NCBI GenBank assembly: GCA_015067385.1
Contig: SVMP01000065.1
Span: 1 to 10,501 of the forward strand
DNA: 10,501 bases
Direction of reading: 5' to 3'
From: Oscillospiraceae bacterium
GTDB taxonomy: Bacteria; Bacillota; Clostridia; Oscillospirales; UBA644
Under the pieces are notes generated by a model. That model did no database searches, was not told where the DNA came from, and worked only from the letters and a program-made list of their open reading frames with translations. The position numbers and the translations under genes are program-made. Below, one piece after another: positions 6,070-10,501 of the stretch; positions within the stretch are counted from its first letter, which is position 1; each line of letters begins with the position of its first letter.

Positions 6070-7518
6070 ATGAAAAAAATGTCAAAACTTCTGCTTTTTG
6101 TATTGGCTCTTTTTGTCTTTACAACTGCGTGCGGTGCTCAGGCAGGTCCCGAGTCTTTTGATATGGACCTCGGCGGTGAATCCGACGGCGCCGTGGATCT
6201 TGCCGGTTTTGAAATGATCTACGAATTCGGTTCAAACGAAAGCGACGGTCTTGTTGACGAAAACGTTCTCGGTTTCGTTCCCGACTCTCAGTTTGCCGAT
6301 CTCGCAAAGGCTCGTCTGAATGAGGTTGAAAACGATTTCAACTGCAAGATCAAGCTTAACTACAATTCCACACAGAGATGCCATACATTTATCTCCCTTT
6401 CTTATGCCGGTGTATTTATGTGTGACGTTATCTCCGGTATTTCCGATATGTGGGCAGATGCCGCAAGAGCAGGTATGCTTGTCGGTCTTTCCGACCTCGA
6501 AGAATATATCGACTACAAAGACGAGGAAAAATGGGGCAGCAGATCGATCCTTGAGGTCGTCTACTATGAAAATGACCTTTACGGCCTTATTCCTATGGGC
6601 TGGCCCGAACTTAACCATTCTTCCTTCGGCTATCCTCTTGCCGTTAACGAGGACATCGTTTCCGTTCTCGCTCAGACAGACCCCCGTGAATTCGTTGAAA
6701 ACGGCGAATGGACATGGGCTAAATTCAGAGAATGTCTTGCAAATTATACCTATATGGAAGGCTCTGAAACAAGATATTACGGCCTTTCCGCTCATTGGCC
6801 CTACTACACTGAAATGTTTATCCGTTCAAACGGCGACTCCCTTGTTTACAAAGAAGCCGACGGCTCATATTCATACGGCTTTACAACTCCCACTGCCATC
6901 GCCGCAATGGAAGAAGCAAGAGCTATCTGGCATACCGACCTGTCTCATACTATCAAAAGCGCTATGAGCGACACCGTTGAACAGACTATTGACGATTTTG
7001 TAAACGGTGACACCGTTATGTGCGTTGCCCCCACAGGCTATCTTTACGGACAGGATGCACGTATCTCTCTTAACGTCGATAATTTCGGCATCCTTCCCTG
7101 GCCCTACGGTCCGAACTCTTCTCCCGAGCATATTTTCGGTATCATGGAAAATAATAACTACTGTATCGCTTTCTCTTCTCTTTCATCCAACACCGAAGCA
7201 TCCGCTATGATCATCAATGCTCTTTATGAGCCGCTTCCCGGTTTTGAAACGGAAGAAGAGATCAAGGGTTATATGGAACACAATTTCTTCTTTGACCCCC
7301 GCGACTGCGATGTTTTCTTCAGAATGTATCTCAATCAGGAATATAACTATTTCCATTATAATATGCGTACTCAGTATATCGGCTTTATGGAACAGACCAG
7401 CCGAACCATCACTCAGCACCTCGAAAGTACGGCAGATGTTGTAAACGAAATATTTACAGAGGACATCATGCCTTCCGTTCGCGGTATCGAAGCTGTCTGG
7501 GGCTCTTACGGCGATTAA
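6070..7518 (+). CDS. Solute-binding-like lipoprotein, paralog 1
   Basis: This 482-residue exported lipoprotein looks like a family 1 (sugar-type) extracellular solute-binding protein. Residues 1-20 are a lipoprotein signal peptide, with lipid-anchored Cys-21 in TTACG; the lipobox lacks the usual Leu at -3. The mature part has a block shared with the next two genes (FDMDLGGESDG, 30-40), QFADLAKAR (74-82), NC at 91-92, FMCDV (116-120), WTWAKF (214-219), LPWPYGP (342-348), NALYEPLPG (383-391), FFDPRDCD (407-414) and a terminal AVWGSYGD (475-482). GGAGGG at 6055-6060 lies 9 bp before the ATG. It has its own promoter and terminator. In clostridia such proteins usually feed an ABC importer, but no permease gene is in view, so ligand capture without a dedicated partner, or use of a shared transporter, must be considered. 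The ligand is unknown. Confidence 0.82.
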   Translation: MKKMSKLLLFVLALFVFTTACGAQAGPESFDMDLGGESDGAVDLAGFEMIYEFGSNESDGLVDENVLGFVPDSQFADLAKARLNEVENDFNCKIKLNYNSTQRCHTFISLSYAGVFMCDVISGISDMWADAARAGMLVGLSDLEEYIDYKDEEKWGSRSILEVVYYENDLYGLIPMGWPELNHSSFGYPLAVNEDIVSVLAQTDPREFVENGEWTWAKFRECLANYTYMEGSETRYYGLSAHWPYYTEMFIRSNGDSLVYKEADGSYSYGFTTPTAIAAMEEARAIWHTDLSHTIKSAMSDTVEQTIDDFVNGDTVMCVAPTGYLYGQDARISLNVDNFGILPWPYGPNSSPEHIFGIMENNNYCIAFSSLSSNTEASAMIINALYEPLPGFETEEEIKGYMEHNFFFDPRDCDVFFRMYLNQEYNYFHYNMRTQYIGFMEQTSRTITQHLESTADVVNEIFTEDIMPSVRGIEAVWGSYGD

Positions 7519-7534
7519 TTTAATATTTACCCTA

Positions 7535-7568
7535 TGGCACTTTTCCAAAGAAAAGTGCCATTCTTTTG
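7535..7568 (+). terminator. Terminator after lipoprotein paralog 1
   Basis: TGGCACTTTTC (7535-7545) pairs perfectly over 11 bp with GAAAAGTGCCA (7550-7560) around a CAAA loop, followed by TTCTTTTG. The -35 box of the next gene starts immediately after it at 7569, so terminator and promoter are packed end to end. Confidence 0.88.
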
Positions 7569-7597
7569 TTGACAATTACTTCCCGATGTGCTATAAT
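7569..7597 (+). promoter_or_regulatory. Perfect-consensus σA promoter of lipoprotein paralog 2
   Basis: TTGACA (7569-7574) and TATAAT (7592-7597) are 17 bp apart, with an extended -10 TG at 7589-7590. The stretch GATGTGCTATAATGA (7585-7599) matches GATGTGTTATACTGA of the third paralog's promoter in 13 of 15 positions. Confidence 0.87.
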
Positions 7598-7620
7598 GAT
7601 ATTGTAAATAGGTGAAATGT

Positions 7621-7636
7621 GGAGGGATCCGTAATG
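7621..7636 (+). promoter_or_regulatory. Ribosome binding site that fixes the paralog 2 start
   Basis: GGAGGG at 7621-7626 lies 7 bp before the ATG at 7634. An in-frame GTG at 7619 would add five residues but overlaps this Shine-Dalgarno. Choosing 7634 also puts the lipobox Cys at residue 21, exactly as in the two paralogs. Confidence 0.85.
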
Positions 7637-9052
7637 AAACGTATGTTGAAGATTTTTATTTTTTTACTTCTCCTGTCTTTTGTGATGTCTTCCTGCTCTT
7701 CGAGTTCAAAAGAGGTTTTTGATATGACATTCTCTTCTGTATCTGACGGAATTGCAGATCTCGGAGGAATGAATGTCCGATATGAAATAGCTTATGCAGA
7801 TACTACTTATCTCGGCTTGGATATAACATCCGAATTCGCGGACCTTGCGCGTGAACGTGTTGCAAATGTTGAAAAGGATTATAACTGTACTGTTGAACTC
7901 GTTCACGGAACCGGATCATTCGGAACTCTCGTAGCTTCAACTTATGCCGGAACATATCTTTGCGATATCCTTTGCGGTGACACAAACGCAGGCTTGAATG
8001 CCGCGCGTGCCGGTATTCTTGTGGGTATAACTTCTTTGAACGGAATAATTGATATTCATGATTCTCATAAATGGGGAAATCAGGGGCAGCTTCAGGCAAT
8101 GTGTCATGAAACAGATGTTTACGGCCTTTTGCCCGCTTCATGGCCTATGTTGACAGAATCATCTTTCGGATATCCTCTTGTTGTCAATGAAAATATTGTG
8201 GCTCAGCTCGCTCAGCCCGATCCACGTGAGTATGTTGAAAACAAGACCTGGACATGGGAAAAATTTGAAGAATGTATTGAAAATTATACTTACATAGAAA
8301 GCGGAGAAGTTAAAATATACGGTCTTTCTGCCCATGGCAACTGGTTTTTAGAGCCTTTTATCCGAACAAACGGCAATTGTAATGTTTACAAAAATGCAGA
8401 CGGCACCTATTCTTACGGTTTAACTTCTCAGGATGCTGTCACTGTAATTGCCGAAGCTCAGAAGATCTGGAATGGCGATATATCGTATGCCGTTTTTAAA
8501 GGCGTTGATGCCGGCACAAGCATTAATAAATTTATGGCCAGAGAGGCAACTATGGTCGTTGCTGATGCCGGAAATATTTTCGGCGTTTCCGAAAACAGCT
8601 TTTCCAGACAAATAGAAAATTTTGCGGTTCTGTCCTGGCCTGTGGGTCCTGATGCCGAACCGGATCACTATACTTCTGTTTCTCACGGTTACCATTTCAG
8701 TATAACTCTTCCTATTCTCGGTAAAGATCCCGAGGCTACGGCTATGGTCCTTGATGCGATCTACGAACCGCTGCCGGGATATGAGACGTTTGATATTATT
8801 AAAGAACATATGTCCCGTTATTATTTCTTTGATACGCGTGACTGTGATAATTTTTATAATATGCTTAACGCTCAGGAGTATAATTTTGTTATATGTCATT
8901 TAAGTTCTATGTATAATCAGTGTCTTGAGTCAAAATTATCTCCCAGCGCATATATTGAAAGCATGGAAGACTCTGCCGAAGAGCTTTTTGAGGAATATGT
9001 AATGCCTGTTGTTCGCGGTGCGGAAGCCGTTTGGGGTTCTTACGGCGATTGA
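7634..9052 (+). CDS. Solute-binding-like lipoprotein, paralog 2
   Basis: This 472-residue lipoprotein is a clear paralog of the genes on both sides and is closer to the third: their residue numbering stays in step to about residue 375. Cys-21 follows a hydrophobic signal peptide (VMSSC). Shared blocks are VFDM (28-31), EFADLAR (67-73), DYNC (82-85), YLCDILC (108-114), DPREYVENKTWTW (196-208), FEECIENY (211-218), LSWPVGP (333-339), EPLPGYETF (378-386), MSRYYFFDTRDCD (393-405) and the C-terminal AVWGSYGD (465-472). Like the others it should sit outside the cell on a lipid anchor and bind a solute, likely a sugar; this is inference from overall resemblance to ABC sugar-binding proteins. Third positions look more AT-rich, and TTG leucine codons more frequent, than in paralog 1. 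It has its own promoter and terminator, and no permease follows. Confidence 0.82.
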   Translation: MKRMLKIFIFLLLLSFVMSSCSSSSKEVFDMTFSSVSDGIADLGGMNVRYEIAYADTTYLGLDITSEFADLARERVANVEKDYNCTVELVHGTGSFGTLVASTYAGTYLCDILCGDTNAGLNAARAGILVGITSLNGIIDIHDSHKWGNQGQLQAMCHETDVYGLLPASWPMLTESSFGYPLVVNENIVAQLAQPDPREYVENKTWTWEKFEECIENYTYIESGEVKIYGLSAHGNWFLEPFIRTNGNCNVYKNADGTYSYGLTSQDAVTVIAEAQKIWNGDISYAVFKGVDAGTSINKFMAREATMVVADAGNIFGVSENSFSRQIENFAVLSWPVGPDAEPDHYTSVSHGYHFSITLPILGKDPEATAMVLDAIYEPLPGYETFDIIKEHMSRYYFFDTRDCDNFYNMLNAQEYNFVICHLSSMYNQCLESKLSPSAYIESMEDSAEELFEEYVMPVVRGAEAVWGSYGD

Positions 9053-9089
9053 TCCGAAAAATCAAGTAAAATATAATATCTGATTTTTT

Positions 9090-9130
9090 AAGAATGAGCT
9101 CTGTTTGGGGCTCATTCTTTTTCTGTTTAT
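9090..9130 (+). terminator. Terminator after lipoprotein paralog 2
   Basis: AAGAATGAGC (9090-9099) pairs with GCTCATTCTT (9110-9119) over 10 bp and can extend inward by a T-G and a C-G pair, leaving a 6-base loop. TTTTCTGTTTATATTTTTT follows. A weaker AT-only hairpin (AAAAATCA 9057-9064 with TGATTTTT 9081-9088) precedes it. Confidence 0.85.
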
Positions 9131-9156
9131 ATTTTTTGATAAATTGACAATTTTTA

Positions 9157-9185
9157 TTGACATTCCGTGTTGGATGTGTTATACT
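9157..9185 (+). promoter_or_regulatory. σA promoter of lipoprotein paralog 3
   Basis: TTGACA (9157-9162) and TATACT (9180-9185) are 17 bp apart, with an extended -10 TG at 9177-9178. A second TTGACA at 9144-9149 has no matching -10 box at normal distance. Transcription should begin near 9192, inside or next to the Shine-Dalgarno AAAGGAG (9191-9197), so the leader would be unusually short. Confidence 0.83.
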
Positions 9186-9205
9186 GACAAAAAGGAGATG
9201 TTTTT

Positions 9206-10501
9206 ATGAAAAAAATTGCCAAGCTTTTAATTATTGCAATGCTTATATCTGTTTTTTCTTCTGCCTGCGGTTCTTCTGAGCCTGAGGTATTCGATCTTGA
9301 TTATTCGGGTGGAACAGGCGAAACGGTCGATCTCGAAGGCAGAGAAGTTATTTATAATCTGTGTTACGATTCTTCAAAGGTTCTCGGCTTTGAGGACAAT
9401 ACCGAATTTGCCGATCTTGCACGCGCCCGAATCGATGAGGTCGAAAAAAATATGAACTGCAATATCGAGCTTGTCTACGGCAGTCCGGGATTTGCAGAGC
9501 TTATTTCAACATCTTTTGCAGGCACCTTTATGTGTGATATCCTTTGCGGCGAAACGAACCATTCAATAGACGCCGCACGTGCAGGGCTTCTTGTAGGTAT
9601 GTCATCTCTTGACGGAATAATCGATGTTAACGATTTCGAAAAATGGGGCAATAAAAATCAGCTTCTCGGCATGTGTTGGAAAGACGATCTTTACGGACTT
9701 CTCCCTGCCGCATGGCCTGAGCTTACGATGCTTGTGTTCGGCTATCCCCTTGCTGCAAATGTAAACAGTATATCTCAGATGGGGCTTCCCGATCCCCGTG
9801 ATTATGTTGAGAACAAAGTGTGGACATGGGCTCAGTTCGAAGAATGCCTTGAAGCATGGACCGTTATGGAAGGCGGCGAGGTCAAAACATACGGTCTTGC
9901 GGCTCCTCTCGGTACCTTTCAGCAGATGTTCGTTCGAACAAACGGCGCAAGCCTCATCGAGAAGACTTCCGACGGTTCTTATAAATACGGATTCGGTTCT
10001 CCTGCCGCTATGAAAGCAATGGAAAAAGCAAAAGAGATCTGGACAGGAGATCTTTCCTACACCATAAACGAGCTGGATTTCGGAACATGCAGCGAAAAGC
10101 TCGTTAACGGCGAAGCTACGATGTGTATTTCCGGCGGTGGTTTCATTTACGGTTCCGACGGCATTATCTCCAAAAACGTCGAAAACTTTACTGTTCTCCC
10201 CTGGCCGTACGGTCCCGATGCCGAACCCGGTCATACGTTCTCCAACTTCTCCGGTACAGGCAACTGCATAACTATTCCCGTTATGGGAAGAGATCCCGAA
10301 TCAACGGCTGTCGTTCTCGATGCTGTTTATGAACCGCTTACGGGGCTCGATTCCTTTGAGGCGATAAAAGAACATATGTCTCGCTATTATTTCTTCGATC
10401 CGAGAGATACCGAAGTTTACTTTGATATGAACCTTGCAATGCATTTTAACTTCGGCTACTGCGGCATGGTCGGTCAGTATACTGATTTTATTACATATTC
10501 A
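9206..10501 (+). CDS. Solute-binding-like lipoprotein, paralog 3 (3' end outside window)
   Basis: Reading from the ATG at 9206 gives 432 codons without a stop up to the last base, so the end lies beyond the window; compared with its paralogs about 40 residues are missing. AAAGGAG at 9191-9197 supports the start. Residues 1-20 form a lipoprotein signal peptide with Cys-21 in SSACG. Blocks shared with paralog 2 occur at nearly the same numbers: VFDLD (28-32), EFADLARAR (67-75), NMNC (82-85), FMCDILC (108-114), DPRDYVENKVWTW (196-208), FEECLEAW (211-218), LPWPYGPDAEP (331-341), EPLTGLDSF (376-384) and MSRYYFFDPRD (391-401). Role and location should be those of the other paralogs: a lipid-anchored extracellular solute-binding-like protein of unknown ligand. 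Whether a permease or a further paralog follows cannot be seen here. Confidence 0.82.
   Translation, partial: MKKIAKLLIIAMLISVFSSACGSSEPEVFDLDYSGGTGETVDLEGREVIYNLCYDSSKVLGFEDNTEFADLARARIDEVEKNMNCNIELVYGSPGFAELISTSFAGTFMCDILCGETNHSIDAARAGLLVGMSSLDGIIDVNDFEKWGNKNQLLGMCWKDDLYGLLPAAWPELTMLVFGYPLAANVNSISQMGLPDPRDYVENKVWTWAQFEECLEAWTVMEGGEVKTYGLAAPLGTFQQMFVRTNGASLIEKTSDGSYKYGFGSPAAMKAMEKAKEIWTGDLSYTINELDFGTCSEKLVNGEATMCISGGGFIYGSDGIISKNVENFTVLPWPYGPDAEPGHTFSNFSGTGNCITIPVMGRDPESTAVVLDAVYEPLTGLDSFEAIKEHMSRYYFFDPRDTEVYFDMNLAMHFNFGYCGMVGQYTDFITYS

Noticed and set aside
7619..7633. GTG at 7619 as start of lipoprotein paralog 2
   Set aside because: GGAGGG at 7621-7626 overlaps it, and the ATG at 7634 places the lipobox Cys at residue 21 as in both paralogs.
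9144..9149. First TTGACA upstream of paralog 3 as the -35 box
   Set aside because: No -10-like hexamer lies 16-18 bp downstream; the TTGACA at 9157 is exactly 17 bp from TATACT.
9234..9455. Short plus-strand open frame inside paralog 3
   Set aside because: It is an alternate frame within the lipoprotein gene that starts at 9206, which matches its paralogs along the whole length.

Overview
The window looks like chromosomal DNA of an uncultured anaerobic Firmicute, probably a gut-type clostridium. The reasons are clear σA-type promoters (TTGACA/T, 17 bp, TATAAT-like), purine-rich Shine-Dalgarno sites, Rho-independent hairpins with T tracts, lipoproteins with Cys-21 lipoboxes, and an estimated mid-40s GC content. 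The exact lineage is an inference I cannot settle. No RNA genes, CRISPR arrays, insertion sequences or phage genes were seen, and no gap between genes exceeds 300 bases.

Left part (1-3145, + strand): the end of an OmpR/PhoB-type response regulator, then its sensor histidine kinase 4 bp downstream, then a 414-residue sialidase-fold (BNR/Asp-box) protein 24 bp further on with no terminator between them. This looks like one operon in which a two-component system travels with a cytoplasmic sialidase-like protein.

Middle (3167-5847): a branched-chain amino acid aminotransferase (ilvE) with its own promoter faces a minus-strand pair that has a perfect-consensus promoter. The pair is a dCMP/cytidine deaminase-family enzyme and a single-span membrane protein with an acidic linker. 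The start of the membrane protein is disturbed by an A8 tract: removing one A would restore an ordinary MKKI... signal peptide, coupled to the deaminase stop codon. The convergent ends are separated by two hairpins, one of which can serve both strands.

Right part (5969-10501, + strand): three tandem paralogous lipoproteins resembling extracellular solute-binding proteins of sugar ABC transporters. The third runs off the window and is open to its end. Each has its own strong promoter, and the first two have their own terminators, so the array is a set of monocistronic units rather than an operon. No permease or ATPase gene is present. The paralogs share distinctive blocks right after the lipobox, around a WTW motif, around a WP-GP motif, and (first two) a near-identical C-terminal tail. 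They look like a lineage-specific family expansion and are the most interesting feature of the window. Substrates cannot be read from the sequence.
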